In this document: positions 8,602 through 19,892 of the stretch, in pieces
Layout of the letters: every line of letters starts with the position of its first letter
How positions within the stretch are numbered: the stretch's first letter is position 1
NCBI RefSeq assembly: GCF_013823285.1
Contig: NZ_PNLV01000002.1
Coordinates: forward strand, 1-64,000
DNA length: 64,000 nt
Origin: Brevundimonas sp.
GTDB lineage: Bacteria > Pseudomonadota > Alphaproteobacteria > Caulobacterales > Caulobacteraceae
Direction: 5' to 3'
Made by a program: the position numbers and the translations under genes
The notes under the pieces: model-generated
Seen by the model: only the letters and a program-made list of their open reading frames with translations
Told to the model about the DNA's origin: nothing
Databases searched by the model: none

Positions 8602-8846
8602 GGCGTCTTTCTCGGCACTCTCCGATCAGGAGAAGGTTTCCAAAAGACCCATGGCCAGCCCACGAGCAGCACCGCCGCGATGGCGGTGGCCCCTGCGATC
8701 ACATCATATGGATAGGGCGTCACGCCGTAGTCGCGCATTACAGCGGCACCCATCAGCGCGGCTCCTGAAAACAGGAACGCACAGATGCCTGCAGCGACCG
8801 AAAGGCCTTTTATCCACGGCCTCCACCCAGCCTTAGTCACCACCAC
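8598..8846 (-). CDS. Small hypothetical membrane protein
   Basis: 82 aa, hydrophobic; GTG start overlaps the gatA stop by 10 bp. Confidence 0.5.
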   Translation of the reverse strand: MVVTKAGWRPWIKGLSVAAGICAFLFSGAALMGAAVMRDYGVTPYPYDVIAGATAIAAVLLVGWPWVFWKPSPDRRVPRKTP

Positions 8847-10315
8847 TTCTCCGGCCGCGCCACGAACCCGGCGGCCTGCTCCAGCGCGTCGGCCACCCGG
8901 AACACCGTCGCCTCGTCCAGCGCCTTGCCGATGACCTGCAGGCCGAGCGGCAGGCCGCCCTTGTCCAGACCGGCGGGGACCGAAATGCCCGGCAGGCCGG
9001 CCAGGTTGGCGGTCACCGTGAACACGTCGTTCAGGTACATGGTCAGCGGGTCCACCTGCTTGTCGCCCAAGGCGAAGGCGGCCGACGGCGTGGACGGCGT
9101 CAGGATGGCGTCGACCTTGCCCCAGACATCGTCGAAGTCCTGGGCGATGCGGCGGCGCACCTTCAGGGCCCGGACATAATAGGCGTCATAGAATCCGGCC
9201 GACAGCACATAGGCGCCGATGGTCAGGCGGCGCTGGACCTCCTTGCCGAAGCCCTCGGCGCGGCTGGTCTCGTACAGGTCGGTCAGAGACTTCGCCTCGC
9301 TGGCCCGGTGGCCGAAGCGCATGCCGTCATAGCGGGCCAGGTTCGACGAGGCCTCGGCCGGGGCGATGATGTAATAGGCCGGCAGGGCGTACTTCGTGTG
9401 CGGCAGGCTGATCTCGACGATCTCGGCGCCGGCGTCCTTCAGCCAGGCCTTGCCCTGCTCCCACAGCGCCAGCTGTTCGGCGGGCATGCCGTCAACCACA
9501 TATTCCTTCGGGATCCCGATCCGCAGGCCCTTCACGCCCTTGCCCAGGCTGGCGGTCCAGTCCGGCGTCTCCACGTCCAGGCTGGTGGAGTCCTTGGTGT
9601 CGAACGAGCACATGGACCGCAGCAGGATGGCCGCATCCGCCACCGTCTTCGTGATCGGCCCGGCCTGATCCAGCGACGAGGCGAAAGCCACCATGCCGAA
9701 GCGGCTGGCGCGGCCGTAGGTGGGCTTGATGCCGACCGTACCGGTGAAGGCCGCGGGCTGGCGGATCGAGCCGCCGGTGTCCGACGCCGTGGCCGCCAGA
9801 CACAGGTCCGCCGCCACCGCCGAGGCCGAGCCGCCGGACGAGCCGCCCGGCGTCAGGTCGGCGTTGGAGCCGCTGGACTTCCAGGGATTCACTACCGGGC
9901 CGAAGGCGCTGGTCTCGTTGGACGAGCCCATGGCGAACTCGTCCATGTTCAGCTTGCCCAGCATCACCGCCCCGTCGCGCCACAGGTTGGCGGTGACGGT
10001 GGATTCATAGGGCGGCACGAAGCCCTTCAGCATGTTCGAGCCGGCCGTGGTCTGGACCCCGTCGGTGCAGAACAGGTCCTTGATCCCCAGCGGCGCGCCT
10101 TCCAGCGCCCCACCCTCGCCTTTCGCCAGCTTCGCGTCGGACGCCCGCGCCATCGCCAGCGCCTTGTCTCCCGTGATCTGGACATAGGCGTTCAGGGTCG
10201 GATTGGCAGCCTCGATGGTCTTGAGGAAGGCGGCGGTGATCTCTTCGGACGAGAAGTCGCGGGCCGTGAGGCCGTCGACGGCGGCCTTGAGGGTCAGTTT
10301 CGTCAGGTCGGTCAT
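8837..10315 (-). CDS. gatA: Asp-tRNA(Asn)/Glu-tRNA(Gln) amidotransferase subunit A
   Basis: Amidase signature [50 protein letters not shown]. Confidence 0.98.
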   Translation of the reverse strand: MTDLTKLTLKAAVDGLTARDFSSEEITAAFLKTIEAANPTLNAYVQITGDKALAMARASDAKLAKGEGGALEGAPLGIKDLFCTDGVQTTAGSNMLKGFVPPYESTVTANLWRDGAVMLGKLNMDEFAMGSSNETSAFGPVVNPWKSSGSNADLTPGGSSGGSASAVAADLCLAATASDTGGSIRQPAAFTGTVGIKPTYGRASRFGMVAFASSLDQAGPITKTVADAAILLRSMCSFDTKDSTSLDVETPDWTASLGKGVKGLRIGIPKEYVVDGMPAEQLALWEQGKAWLKDAGAEIVEISLPHTKYALPAYYIIAPAEASSNLARYDGMRFGHRASEAKSLTDLYETSRAEGFGKEVQRRLTIGAYVLSAGFYDAYYVRALKVRRRIAQDFDDVWGKVDAILTPSTPSAAFALGDKQVDPLTMYLNDVFTVTANLAGLPGISVPAGLDKGGLPLGLQVIGKALDEATVFRVADALEQAAGFVARPEKWW

Positions 10316-10318
10316 GGC

Positions 10319-10618
10319 TTACTCGACCACCTTGGGCACGACGAAGAAGCCGTCGGCGGATTTGGGAGCGTTGGACAGCACCGCATCCACCTTGCCGCCG
10401 TCGGTGACCACGTCCTCGCGCAGGCGCAGGGGCTGGCGCACATTGGAGGTCATGGGCTCCACGCCCTCCACGTCCACCTCGTTCAGCTGTTCGATCCACG
10501 CGAGGATGCCGTTCAACTCCTGGGCCAGCGGCTCAAGGCGGTCTTCCGGCGTCTTGATGCGGGCGAGGTGGGCGACGCGCCTCACCGTCGCGGCGTCGAT
10601 GGCCATGCGGCCCTCCAA
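10319..10618 (-). CDS. gatC: Asp-tRNA(Asn)/Glu-tRNA(Gln) amidotransferase subunit C
   Basis: MAIDAATVRRVAHLARIKTPEDRLEPLAQELNGILAWIEQLNEVDVEGVEPM: canonical GatC. Confidence 0.96.
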   Translation of the reverse strand: MEGRMAIDAATVRRVAHLARIKTPEDRLEPLAQELNGILAWIEQLNEVDVEGVEPMTSNVRQPLRLREDVVTDGGKVDAVLSNAPKSADGFFVVPKVVE

Positions 10619-10771
10619 ATCACGAAAGAAGTGAAAGTCACCTCGGGATTAGCCGCCCCTTCGCGGTTGCACAAGCGGCGCGCGCCTGGCCGTCCGCGTC
10701 GTCGCACCGGCTGGATTTCGGGGCGGGCCGGACTAAGCTGCCTCCTGCCCCCTGACCATGAGGATCCCGCC

Positions 10772-11074
10772 ATGCCCATCACCGGACCCCAGGCCCGCGC
10801 CGCCCGCGTCCTTGTGGAATGGCCGCGCGATCATGTGGCCCGGCTGTCCGGGGTCGAGGCCGAGGCCCTGGCCGCCTTCGAACGGGGCAAGATCGATCCC
10901 GGCGACGCTGCACGCGGCGCGATCCAGTCTGCGCTGGAAAGCGGCGGCGCCGTCTTCATCCCGGAAGATGGCCGACAGGGCCTCGGCGTCCGGCTGAAAT
11001 TCACCAGAAAGGACGCGAAACAGATCAATCGCATGGAAAGCGAAGGCGGTCCCGTCGGCGACGACGACGTCTGA
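10772..11074 (+). CDS. XRE-like small transcriptional regulator
   Basis: 100-aa protein from ATG 10772: ARAARVLVEWPRDHVARLSGVEAEALAAFERGKIDPGDAARGAIQSALESGGAVFI...GVRLKF. Confidence 0.6.
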   Translation: MPITGPQARAARVLVEWPRDHVARLSGVEAEALAAFERGKIDPGDAARGAIQSALESGGAVFIPEDGRQGLGVRLKFTRKDAKQINRMESEGGPVGDDDV

Positions 11075-11083
11075 CAGCGCCGA

Positions 11084-11617
11084 TCAGCGCGCCGGGGTGA
11101 CGGTGACCCGGTCCGATACGCCGTCTTCGCCCATGCGGAACTCCACGATGAGGCGGCGATCTTCGGTGACGATGTCGCCGTCCTCGCTCATGCGGCTTTC
11201 GCGGGCGTCCAGCACCACGCGGCGACGGCCTTCCTCGGACACGGTCCACTCCTCGAAGTCGCCGATCCGGTAGACGCGCCAGCCTTCGGCGGGACCCGCG
11301 AACAGGCCCAGATAGGTGACGAGACCGTTCATGGCCGGATCGCCGCCCGATACGGCGAACAGCTTGGCGTTCTGGTTCTCCATGGGATGGAGCTGCATCA
11401 CCGAGGCGGCCGACTGCAGGGCGGCGCCCGCCGCGAGCTCGATGATCTCGGGCTCACCCGCAGGCTGGGCGCGGGTGTCGGCGGGCTGGGCCGTTGGCAC
11501 GGCGGCGGCGACAGGTTCGCGCGTGCGGTCCACCGCGTGTTCTTCCTCGGGCAGACCGTCGCAGGCCGAAATCATCAGGCCCAGAGCCGCCGCAATCGCC
11601 AGATTTCTGCTCATCAT
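11084..11617 (-). CDS. Lipoprotein of unknown function
   Basis: Internal start MMSRNLAIAAALGLMISACDG (lipobox) within the longer ORF 11084..12031. Confidence 0.55.
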   Translation of the reverse strand: MMSRNLAIAAALGLMISACDGLPEEEHAVDRTREPVAAAVPTAQPADTRAQPAGEPEIIELAAGAALQSAASVMQLHPMENQNAKLFAVSGGDPAMNGLVTYLGLFAGPAEGWRVYRIGDFEEWTVSEEGRRRVVLDARESRMSEDGDIVTEDRRLIVEFRMGEDGVSDRVTVTPAR

Positions 11618-11690
11618 CCGTCCCTCCGTCAGCCAGTGGAATTCAGTTTCGCCTTTGACACGGCCTTGCGCCAGTCCTACCGCCCGTTTC

Positions 11691-12158
11691 GTGCCTGTTT
11701 TCGATCTTTCAGATCTGTCCGCCGCCTGCCCGCCCGACACCCCTTGGCTGGGGCTGGACCTGGGTGAGAAGACCATCGGCGTGGCCGCGTCCGACGCCAC
11801 CCGCATGATCGCCAGTCCGCTGGAGCTGATCCGCAAGACGAAGTTCACCGCAGACGCAGAGCGCTTGTTCAAGCTGATGGACCATCGGAAGGTCTCGGCG
11901 CTGATCATCGGCCTGCCGGTGAACATGGACGGCAGCGAGGGGGCCCGCGCGCAGTCTGTCCGCGCTTTCGCCCGCAATCTGGAGCGCATCCGCCCGATCA
12001 ATGTGGCCTTCTGGGACGAGCGGCTGTCCACCTCGGCGGTGGAGCGGTTCCTGATCGAGGATCTGGACCTGAACCGGAAACGGCGCGCCGGGGTGATCGA
12101 CCGGACCGCCGCCGCCTGGATCCTGCAAGGCGCGCTGGATCGGCTGAGGCCCGCATGA
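11691..12158 (+). CDS. ruvX: Putative Holliday junction resolvase YqgF/RuvX
   Basis: WLGLDLGEKTIGVAASD...ALIIGLPVNMDGSEGARAQSVRAFA...FWDERLSTSAVE...DRTAAAWILQGALD; likely GTG start at 11691. Confidence 0.9.
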   Translation: MPVFDLSDLSAACPPDTPWLGLDLGEKTIGVAASDATRMIASPLELIRKTKFTADAERLFKLMDHRKVSALIIGLPVNMDGSEGARAQSVRAFARNLERIRPINVAFWDERLSTSAVERFLIEDLDLNRKRRAGVIDRTAAAWILQGALDRLRPA

Positions 12159-13075
12159 ACGCCTTGCTGTCCGGCTTCCTGCCGGTGTTCGCCCTGATCG
12201 CCCTGGGCTGGGGTCTGAAGGCCGCCCGCTTCCTGCCCGAGGACGGCTGGCGGCCGGTGGAGCGGCTGACCTATTTCGTCTTCTATCCGGCCTTCCTGAT
12301 CCCCGGCATCTGGAACGCCGACTTCACCGGCGGCGGTGCGGGCGTTGTGGCGCTTGCGACGCTGGCGGGCGCCATGCTGATGGCCCTGATCACCTTTCTG
12401 GCCAAGCCGCTGATCAAGGTGTCCGACGCCGCCTACACCAGCGTATTCCAGGGGGTGATCCGCTGGAACGGCTTCGTCTTCCTGCCGGTCGCCGCGTCCA
12501 TCTTCGGACAGGAGTCCGTGGGGCTGGCCGCAGTGGCGCTGGGCGCGTTGATCCCCTCCATCAACATCGTCTGCGTGCTGGTGCTGGCCAGATGGGGCGT
12601 GGGCCAGGGCGGCGGCTGGCGCATGGTGGGGCGTTCGCTGTGGGTCAATCCGATCATCTGGTCCTGCGTCATCGGCACGGCGCTGAACCTGACCGGCCTG
12701 CGCCCGCCGGACGTCCTGATGACGCCCTTCGCCATGCTGGGGGGCGCGGCTATCGTGCTGGGCCTGATGGTGGCGGGGGCGGGGCTAAGCTTCCGCGACG
12801 CGGCGGGACGGCCGGTGGTGGTGGGACTGGTCACGGCCGCCAAGCTGCTGGTCCTGCCCCTGATCATGGCCGGGTTCGCCATCGTGCTGGGAGCCGACCG
12901 CACGGCGCTGGGCATCGTCCTGCTGGCCGGATCGGCGCCGGGCGCAGCGGCCTCCTATGTGCTGGCGCGCCAGATGGGCGGGGACGCCCCCCTGATGGCG
13001 GCGGTGGTGGCCTTCACCACCCTGGGCGCCCTGTTCACCATGCCCCTGATGCTGTTCCTGTTCGGATTCCTGTGA
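12155..13075 (+). CDS. AEC family (auxin efflux carrier-like) transporter
   Basis: ~10 hydrophobic segments, AEC permease pattern ([19 protein letters not shown]...), ATGA overlap with ruvX. Confidence 0.8.
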   Translation: MNALLSGFLPVFALIALGWGLKAARFLPEDGWRPVERLTYFVFYPAFLIPGIWNADFTGGGAGVVALATLAGAMLMALITFLAKPLIKVSDAAYTSVFQGVIRWNGFVFLPVAASIFGQESVGLAAVALGALIPSINIVCVLVLARWGVGQGGGWRMVGRSLWVNPIIWSCVIGTALNLTGLRPPDVLMTPFAMLGGAAIVLGLMVAGAGLSFRDAAGRPVVVGLVTAAKLLVLPLIMAGFAIVLGADRTALGIVLLAGSAPGAAASYVLARQMGGDAPLMAAVVAFTTLGALFTMPLMLFLFGFL

Positions 13076-13130
13076 CTGGGGCGTCGCAGCGCTGGCGTTC
13101 GGCGGGACTCAGCCCTATAGCGAGGCCTCG

Positions 13131-14105
13131 ATGACCCAGGCCGTCACCGATCTTGTCCGTTCACGGCTGACGCCGTTTCCCCGGGCCCATTTCAATTCCG
13201 CCGGCGATCTGAATCCCGTGACGCTGACCGCGCTGCTGGATCTGGCCGACGCCTGCGTGGATGTGAACCGTCAGGGGGCCAAGGCGCTGGATCTGATGCG
13301 CGGGCGCACGGTGGTCAATCTGTTCTTCGAGAACTCCACCCGCACCTCGGCTTCTTTCGAGATCGCGGCCAAGCGGCTGGGCGCAGACGTGGTCAGCATG
13401 AACCCGCGCACCTCCTCGGTAGCCAAGGGCGAGACCCTGATCGATACGGCCATGACCCTGAACGCCATGAAGCCGGACATTCTGGTGGTGCGCCATTCGG
13501 CGTCGGGCGCGGCGGAGCTGCTGTCCCAGAAGGTGGGCTGCGCCGTGGTCAACGCCGGCGACGGCCGGCACGAGCACCCCACCCAGGCCCTGCTGGACAT
13601 GCTGAGCCTGCGCCGCGCCTTCGGCGACGTGGGGGGGCTGACGGTGGCCATCTGCGGCGACGTTGCCCACAGCCGGGTCGCGCGCTCGAACGTGGCCTTG
13701 CTGTCCATGATGGGGGTGAGGGTGCGCCTGATCGGCCCCCCAACCCTGGTGCCCGGCGACGCGGACCGCTGGGGCTGCGAGGTGTTTCACGACATGCGCG
13801 AGGGGCTGAAGGGCTGCGACGTGGTCATGATGCTGCGCCTGCAGCTGGAGCGCATGGACGGCGCCCTGGCCCCGTCGACCCGCGAATACTACCGCTTCTG
13901 GGGCCTCGACGCCGAGAAGCTGGCCTGGGCGGCGCCCGGCGCCAGGGTGATGCACCCCGGCCCCATGAACCGGGGTGTCGAGATCGACTCCGGCGTGGCC
14001 GACGACCCCGCCGTCTCCCTGATCCAGGATCAGGTGGAGATGGGCGTGGCGGTGCGCATGGCGGTGCTGGCCTCCCTGTCCGCGCGGCAGGAGGCGGAAC
14101 GATGA
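13131..14105 (+). CDS. pyrB: Aspartate carbamoyltransferase catalytic subunit
   Basis: [27 protein letters not shown]...[10 protein letters not shown]...[12 protein letters not shown]. Confidence 0.97.
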   Translation: MTQAVTDLVRSRLTPFPRAHFNSAGDLNPVTLTALLDLADACVDVNRQGAKALDLMRGRTVVNLFFENSTRTSASFEIAAKRLGADVVSMNPRTSSVAKGETLIDTAMTLNAMKPDILVVRHSASGAAELLSQKVGCAVVNAGDGRHEHPTQALLDMLSLRRAFGDVGGLTVAICGDVAHSRVARSNVALLSMMGVRVRLIGPPTLVPGDADRWGCEVFHDMREGLKGCDVVMMLRLQLERMDGALAPSTREYYRFWGLDAEKLAWAAPGARVMHPGPMNRGVEIDSGVADDPAVSLIQDQVEMGVAVRMAVLASLSARQEAER

Positions 14106-15403
14106 GCGGCCCATCCTCCAAGGCTTTGGCGATCATCAACGCCCGGCTGGTGGACCCGGCGGGCGACTATGACGGCCCCGGCGCGGTGCTGATCCAGGAC
14201 GGCCGCATCGTCGAGGTCGTCCACGGCGCCGCGACCCGGACCCCGGACGGGGTCGAAATCATCGACGCCGGCGGCATGGTGCTGGCGCCGGGCCTGATCG
14301 ACATCCGGGTCAAGACTGGCGAGCCGGGCGCCGAGCCCAAGGAGACCCTAAAGTCGGCCAGCCTGTCGGCGGCGGCGGGCGGGGTCACCACCATCGTCAT
14401 CCAGCCGGACACCGACCCGGCCGTGGACGACCCGGCCATGGTCGATTTCATCCAGCGGCGCGGCGCGGCCCTTAATCTGGTCAATGTGCGCGCGGCCGGC
14501 GCCGCCACGCGCGGGCTGGACGGCGAGCGCATGGCCGAAATCGGTCTGATGGCCGAGGCCGGCGCCCTGTACTTCACCGACGGCGACCGCATCATCGCCA
14601 ACAGCCGCACCCTGCAGCGGGTGATGAGCTACGCCTCCGCCTTCAACGCCCTGATCGCCCACCGCCCGGCGGACCCGTGGCTGTCGGAGGGCGCCTGCGC
14701 CACCTCGGGCGAACTGGCCACGCGGCTGGGTCTGTCGGGCGCGCCGGCCATCGCCGAGCGTATCCAGCTGGAGCGCGATCTGGCGCTGGTGGAACAAACC
14801 GGCGCCCGGTTCCTGGCCGACCAGATCTCCACCGAGGCGGCGCTGGATTGCCTGGCTCGCGCCCGCGCCAGGGGGCTGGAGGTCGCCGCCAGCGTGTCGA
14901 TCAACCACCTGTGCTTCAACGAGGTGGACATCGGCGACTACCGCACCTTCTACCGGCTGGACCCGCCCCTGCGCGCCGAGAGTGACCGGCAGGCCATGAT
15001 TGAGGCGGTGCGCGAAGGGCTGATCGACGTCATCACCTCGGCCCACACCCCGGCCCCGGCCGAGGACAAGCGCCGTCCGTTCAGCGAGGCGGCGCCCGGC
15101 GCCGTGGGGCTTGAGACCCTGCTGCCCGCCGCGCTGAGCCTGCACCACGAGGCCGGGCTGGACCTGATCGACATCCTGCGGCCCCTGACCAGCGGCCCGG
15201 CCGCCCTGCTGGGGCTGGACGCGGGCGAGCTGCAAGCGGACGCCCCGGCCGATCTGGTGCTGTTCAACCCCAATGCGCCGGTGGTCATCGACGCCGACAA
15301 GCTGCGGTCCAAATCCAAGAACTCGCCCTTCGACGGGCGCGTGCTGCAGGGCAAGGTCTTGCTCACCATCGTCGGCGGGCGCATCGTGCACGACGCACGT
15401 TAA
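14102..15403 (+). CDS. Dihydroorotase-like protein, probably non-catalytic PyrC'
   Basis: Dihydroorotase-like sequence, but the metal motif DxHxH reads DIRVK; ATGA overlap with pyrB. Confidence 0.87.
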   Translation: MSGPSSKALAIINARLVDPAGDYDGPGAVLIQDGRIVEVVHGAATRTPDGVEIIDAGGMVLAPGLIDIRVKTGEPGAEPKETLKSASLSAAAGGVTTIVIQPDTDPAVDDPAMVDFIQRRGAALNLVNVRAAGAATRGLDGERMAEIGLMAEAGALYFTDGDRIIANSRTLQRVMSYASAFNALIAHRPADPWLSEGACATSGELATRLGLSGAPAIAERIQLERDLALVEQTGARFLADQISTEAALDCLARARARGLEVAASVSINHLCFNEVDIGDYRTFYRLDPPLRAESDRQAMIEAVREGLIDVITSAHTPAPAEDKRRPFSEAAPGAVGLETLLPAALSLHHEAGLDLIDILRPLTSGPAALLGLDAGELQADAPADLVLFNPNAPVVIDADKLRSKSKNSPFDGRVLQGKVLLTIVGGRIVHDAR

Positions 15404-15415
15404 AGGGGCATTCGA

Positions 15416-16054
15416 GTGCAGGATCTGGTCGGACCGGCGATGCTGACGCTGGGGCTTACGGCCCTTGGGGGATATCTGCTGGGCTCCATTCCGTTCGGGG
15501 TGGTGATCACCCGGGCGGCGGGCGCAGGGGATGTGCGCAACATCGGCTCCGGCAATATCGGCGCGACCAATGTGCTGCGGACCGGCCGCAAGGATCTGGC
15601 CCTGGCCACGCTTCTGCTGGACGCGGGCAAGGGCGCGGCTGCCCTGCTGATCGCGCGCTGGCTGTTCGACAATGAGGCGGCGGCGGTCATCGCCGGCGGC
15701 GCGGCGTTTCTGGGCCACCTGTTCCCGATCTGGCTGGGCTTCAAGGGCGGCAAGGGCGTGGCCACCTTCTTCGGCCTGATCATCGCCGCCGCCTGGCCGC
15801 TGGGCCTGATGGCGGGGGCGACCTGGCTGATCGTCGCCTTCGCCCTGAGATATTCGTCGCTGGCGGCCCTGATCGCCTCGGCCGCCACGCCGCTCTATGC
15901 CCTGCTGCCCCTCGCGGTCCTGGGGCTGCCCGTCCCGGCCCCGATCCTGCTTCTGAGCGTGTTCACCGCCGTGCTGATCTGGATCCGGCACCATGAGAAC
16001 ATCGGCCGGCTGATGAAGGGGACGGAGTCCCGTATCGGGTCAAAGGCCAAGTGA
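15416..16054 (+). CDS. plsY: Glycerol-3-phosphate acyltransferase PlsY
   Basis: [36 protein letters not shown]...[19 protein letters not shown]. Confidence 0.97.
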   Translation: MQDLVGPAMLTLGLTALGGYLLGSIPFGVVITRAAGAGDVRNIGSGNIGATNVLRTGRKDLALATLLLDAGKGAAALLIARWLFDNEAAAVIAGGAAFLGHLFPIWLGFKGGKGVATFFGLIIAAAWPLGLMAGATWLIVAFALRYSSLAALIASAATPLYALLPLAVLGLPVPAPILLLSVFTAVLIWIRHHENIGRLMKGTESRIGSKAK

Positions 16055-17136
16055 CCCCCGCGGCGGACGAGGCCGAACGCTTCGCCCGCCTGCGTCTGGC
16101 GCGCACCGACCGTGTCGGTCCCGTCGCTTTCTCCCAGTTGATGCAGCAGTTCCGCACCGCGCGGGAGGCGCTGGACGCCCTGCCGGGTCTGGCGCGGCGA
16201 GGCGGCGGCGGACACCCTCTGCCGGACGTGGGTCTCATTCAGGCCGAGCTTGCGGCGGGCGAGGCGGCGGGGGCCCGCCTGATGCTGCTGGGCGATCCCG
16301 ACTACCCCCCGCAGCTGGCCGCGCTGGACCCGCCCCCGCCCCTGCTTTGGACGCGGGGCGACACGACCCTGCTCAACCGCGACAACCTCGCCATCGTCGG
16401 CGCGCGCATCGCCTCGGCGGGCGGCCAGCGGATCGCGCGGGGGCTGGCGACGGGCTTGGGTCAGGCTGGCTTCATCGTAACGTCAGGCATGGCGCGGGGC
16501 ATCGACGGCGCCGCGCACGAAGGCGCCCTGCCGACCGGAACCGTCGCCGTTCTGGGCGGCGGCGTCGACGACATCTATCCGCCCGAGCACGCCGCGCTTT
16601 ACGAAAGTCTGGCCGACCAGGGCTGCGTCGTCTCGGAAAGCCCCATGGGCGCGAAGGCGCAAGCCCGCGACTTTCCCCGTCGCAACCGCATCATCTCGGG
16701 GCTGGCCAGGGGCGTGATCGTGGTCGAGGCCGAACTGCGCTCCGGCTCGCTGATCACCGCGCGGCTGGCGGGCGAACAGGGGCGCGACGTGTTCGCCGTG
16801 CCCGGGTCCCCGTTGGACCCACGTTCGAAAGGTCCGAACGAGCTGCTGCGTCAGGGCGCGGTCCTGTGCGAGGGCGTGGACGATGTCCTGAACGCCTTCA
16901 ACGGCCTGCGCACCCTGCGAGAGCCCGACGTCCCGGCGTGGGAACCTGGCCCGATCGACGCGGACCTGGACCTGATCGAACGCCTGGCTGCCCTGCTCTC
17001 GCCCGTCCCCGCCCCGCGCGACGAACTGGCCCGCGCCGCCGGCGCGTCCATTGGCGAAACCAACGCAGCGCTGCTGGAATTATGTCTGGCCGGCCGCGCG
17101 GTTCTACTGCCGGGGGGCATGGTCGCCACGGCCTGA
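16051..17136 (+). CDS. dprA: DNA processing protein DprA
   Basis: [47 protein letters not shown]...VVSESPMG...[50 protein letters not shown] start overlapping plsY stop. Confidence 0.95.
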   Translation: MTPAADEAERFARLRLARTDRVGPVAFSQLMQQFRTAREALDALPGLARRGGGGHPLPDVGLIQAELAAGEAAGARLMLLGDPDYPPQLAALDPPPPLLWTRGDTTLLNRDNLAIVGARIASAGGQRIARGLATGLGQAGFIVTSGMARGIDGAAHEGALPTGTVAVLGGGVDDIYPPEHAALYESLADQGCVVSESPMGAKAQARDFPRRNRIISGLARGVIVVEAELRSGSLITARLAGEQGRDVFAVPGSPLDPRSKGPNELLRQGAVLCEGVDDVLNAFNGLRTLREPDVPAWEPGPIDADLDLIERLAALLSPVPAPRDELARAAGASIGETNAALLELCLAGRAVLLPGGMVATA

Positions 17137-17231
17137 CCAGAGCAATCAGGGCAAGCGTCAGCCGGCTTGGCGATTGACACCGGCGCCGGACCCCACCACG
17201 TTCGCGCTCCCCTCCTCCAGACTGCGACTTC

Positions 17232-19847
17232 ATGAACCTCGTCATCGTCGAAAGCCCGGCCAAGGCCAAAACCATCAACAAATACCTCGGCCCGGACTTC
17301 CGTGTGCTGGCCTCCTACGGCCACGTGCGGGACCTGCCGTCCAAGGACGGATCGGTGAAGCCGGACGAAGACTTCGCCATGTCATGGGAGGTCGACGCCA
17401 AGGCGTCCAAGCGCCTGAGCGAGATCGCCGAGGCGGCCAAGTCGTCCGACCGCATCATCCTGGCCACCGACCCCGACCGCGAGGGCGAGGCCATCAGCTG
17501 GCACGTGCTGGAGATCCTCCAGAAGAAGAAGGCCGTGAAGGACGCGGTCGTCCAGCGCGTCACCTTCAACGCCATCACCAAATCGGCGGTGCTTGAGGCC
17601 ATGGCCCAGCCCCGCGACATCGACATGGAGCTGGTGGAGGCCTATCTGGCCCGCCGCGCCCTGGACTATCTGGTGGGCTTCACCCTGTCGCCGGTGCTGT
17701 GGCGCAAGCTGCCGGGCGCCCGGTCGGCAGGACGTGTGCAGTCCGTCGCCCTTCGCATCGTCGTCGACCGCGAGATGGAGATCGAGCGGTTCAAGGCGCA
17801 GGAGTACTGGTCGGTCGAAGCGGACCTGACCGCAGACAGCCCGCCGTTCACCGCCCGTCTGGTCAAGCACGCCGGCAAGCGGGTCCAGCGTCTGGACATC
17901 ACCGACGAGGCGACGGCCCAGGCCGCCCGCGCCGCCATCGAGGCCGGCGCCTTCACCATCCGCTCGATCGAGAAGAAGCCGGTCAAGCGGAACCCGTCGC
18001 CGCCCTTCACCACCTCGACCCTCCAGCAGGAGGCCTCGCGCAAGCTGGGCTTCACCGCCCAGCGCACCATGCAGGCGGCCCAGAAGCTGTATGAAGGCGT
18101 GGACGATCAGGGCGGCCTGATCACCTACATGCGGACCGACGGGGTCTATGTGACCCCTGAAGGCATCGCCCAGGCGCGCGAAGTGATCGGCGAACGCTTC
18201 GGCCCGGCCTACGTCCCGTCCGAGCCGCGCTACTACAAGACCAAGGCCAAGAACGCCCAGGAAGCGCACGAAGCCATCCGCCCAACCAACATCACCCGCG
18301 CGCCGGAGACCCTGCGCCTGGATGGCGATCTGCAGCGGCTCTACGAGCTGATCTGGAAGCGCATGGTCGCCAGCCAGATGGAGCAGGCGCGACTGGACCG
18401 CACCACGGTCGACATCGAAACGCCAGACGGCCAGACCGGCCTGCGCGCCACCGGTCAGGTGGTCGCCTTCGACGGCTTCATCGCCGTCTACGAAGAAGGC
18501 CGCGACGAGCGCGTCAAGGGCGCCGAGGACGAGGACGATGACGGGGGCCGCCTGCCCGCGCTGAAGGAAGGCGCTGCGGCCACAGCGGAAGCTATCCGGA
18601 CGGAACAGCATTTCACCGAGCCGCCGCCGCGCTATTCCGAGGCCACCCTGGTCAAGAAGCTGGAGGAGCTGGGCATCGGGCGACCCTCCACCTACGCCTC
18701 GATCCTGACCACCCTGCGCGACCGCGAATACGTCCGCATGGACAAGAACCGGTTCTATCCCGAGGACAAGGGACGGCTGGTCACGGCGTTCCTGGAGCAG
18801 TTCTTCGCCCGCTGGGTGGAATACGACTTCACCGCCGCGCTGGAGACCCAGCTGGACGAGGTGTCGGCGGGCGAACTGGACTGGAAGCTGCTGCTGCGCC
18901 GGTTCTGGGACGACTTCCACGCCGCCACCCAGGCGGCGGGCGAACTGCGCACCACCGCCATCCTCGATCACCTGAACGACGCCTTGGGCCCGCACATCTT
19001 CCCGGACAAGGGCGACGGGACCGACCCGCGCGCCTGCCCGTCCTGCGCCGACGGCCGCCTGAGCCTGAAGACCAGCCGTTTCGGCGCCTTCATCGGTTGC
19101 TCGAACTATCCGGAATGCCGCTACACCCGCCCCGTCGCCTCGCCGGACGCGGGCGAGAACGGCGAGAATGGCGGCGACCGCGAACTGGGGCTTGATCCCG
19201 AGACCAGCCAGCCGGTGCACCTGAAGATCGGCCGCTTCGGTCCCTATGTGGAGACCACCCCGCCGGAGGCCGAGAAGCCCAAACGGTCGTCCCTGCCCAA
19301 GGGGTGGTCGCCGGCGTCCGTGGATCTGGAGAAGGCCCTGCGACTGCTGCGCCTGCCGCGCGAGGTCGGGATACACCCCGAGGACGGCAAGCTGATCACC
19401 GCCGGTCTGGGCCGCTACGGTCCCTTCGTGGCCCACGACGGCACCTATGCGAACCTGTCCGACATCGAGGAGGTGTTCGATGTGGGCCTGAACCGCGCCG
19501 TCGCCCTGCTGGCCGAGAAGCGCGCCAGCCGGGGCGCGGGACGCGGCGGGGCCATGGCGCCGCTGAAGGATCTGGGCGCGCACCCCGAGACGGGTGAGCC
19601 GGTGCACGTCATGGCGGGCCGCTACGGTCCCTATGTGAAGTCGGGCAAAATCAACGCCACCCTGCCCAAGGGAACCGCGCCCGAGGACCTGACCATGGAG
19701 GCGGCCCTGCCCCTGCTGGCCGCCAAGGCTGGAAGTGCGCCCGCAAAGAAGAAGGCGGCGCCGAAGAAGACCGCAACGAAGAAGGCTCCGGCGAAGAAAA
19801 CAGCGGCGAAAAAGCCGGCGGCGAAGAAGAAGGCGGCCGCGGACTGA
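17232..19847 (+). CDS. topA: DNA topoisomerase I
   Basis: Toprim N-terminus (MNLVIVESPAKAKTINKYL), SAGRVQSVALR, Cys4 zinc finger CPSCADGRLSLKTSRFGAFIGCSNYPEC; Lys/Ala-rich C-tail. Confidence 0.98.
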   Translation: MNLVIVESPAKAKTINKYLGPDFRVLASYGHVRDLPSKDGSVKPDEDFAMSWEVDAKASKRLSEIAEAAKSSDRIILATDPDREGEAISWHVLEILQKKKAVKDAVVQRVTFNAITKSAVLEAMAQPRDIDMELVEAYLARRALDYLVGFTLSPVLWRKLPGARSAGRVQSVALRIVVDREMEIERFKAQEYWSVEADLTADSPPFTARLVKHAGKRVQRLDITDEATAQAARAAIEAGAFTIRSIEKKPVKRNPSPPFTTSTLQQEASRKLGFTAQRTMQAAQKLYEGVDDQGGLITYMRTDGVYVTPEGIAQAREVIGERFGPAYVPSEPRYYKTKAKNAQEAHEAIRPTNITRAPETLRLDGDLQRLYELIWKRMVASQMEQARLDRTTVDIETPDGQTGLRATGQVVAFDGFIAVYEEGRDERVKGAEDEDDDGGRLPALKEGAAATAEAIRTEQHFTEPPPRYSEATLVKKLEELGIGRPSTYASILTTLRDREYVRMDKNRFYPEDKGRLVTAFLEQFFARWVEYDFTAALETQLDEVSAGELDWKLLLRRFWDDFHAATQAAGELRTTAILDHLNDALGPHIFPDKGDGTDPRACPSCADGRLSLKTSRFGAFIGCSNYPECRYTRPVASPDAGENGENGGDRELGLDPETSQPVHLKIGRFGPYVETTPPEAEKPKRSSLPKGWSPASVDLEKALRLLRLPREVGIHPEDGKLITAGLGRYGPFVAHDGTYANLSDIEEVFDVGLNRAVALLAEKRASRGAGRGGAMAPLKDLGAHPETGEPVHVMAGRYGPYVKSGKINATLPKGTAPEDLTMEAALPLLAAKAGSAPAKKKAAPKKTATKKAPAKKTAAKKPAAKKKAAAD

Positions 19848-19892
19848 CGCTGCGCCTTGCGGCCGTCACACCGACTTGCCACAACCACCGGC

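Noticed and set aside
17382-19607. 741-aa minus-strand ORF
   Set aside because: Antisense shadow of topA, L/G/Q/R-biased composition.
19735-19847. Lys/Ala repeat tail of topA as a tandem repeat of interest
   Set aside because: Lysine-rich C-tails are common in high-GC bacterial TopA; codon-level repetition is explained by composition.
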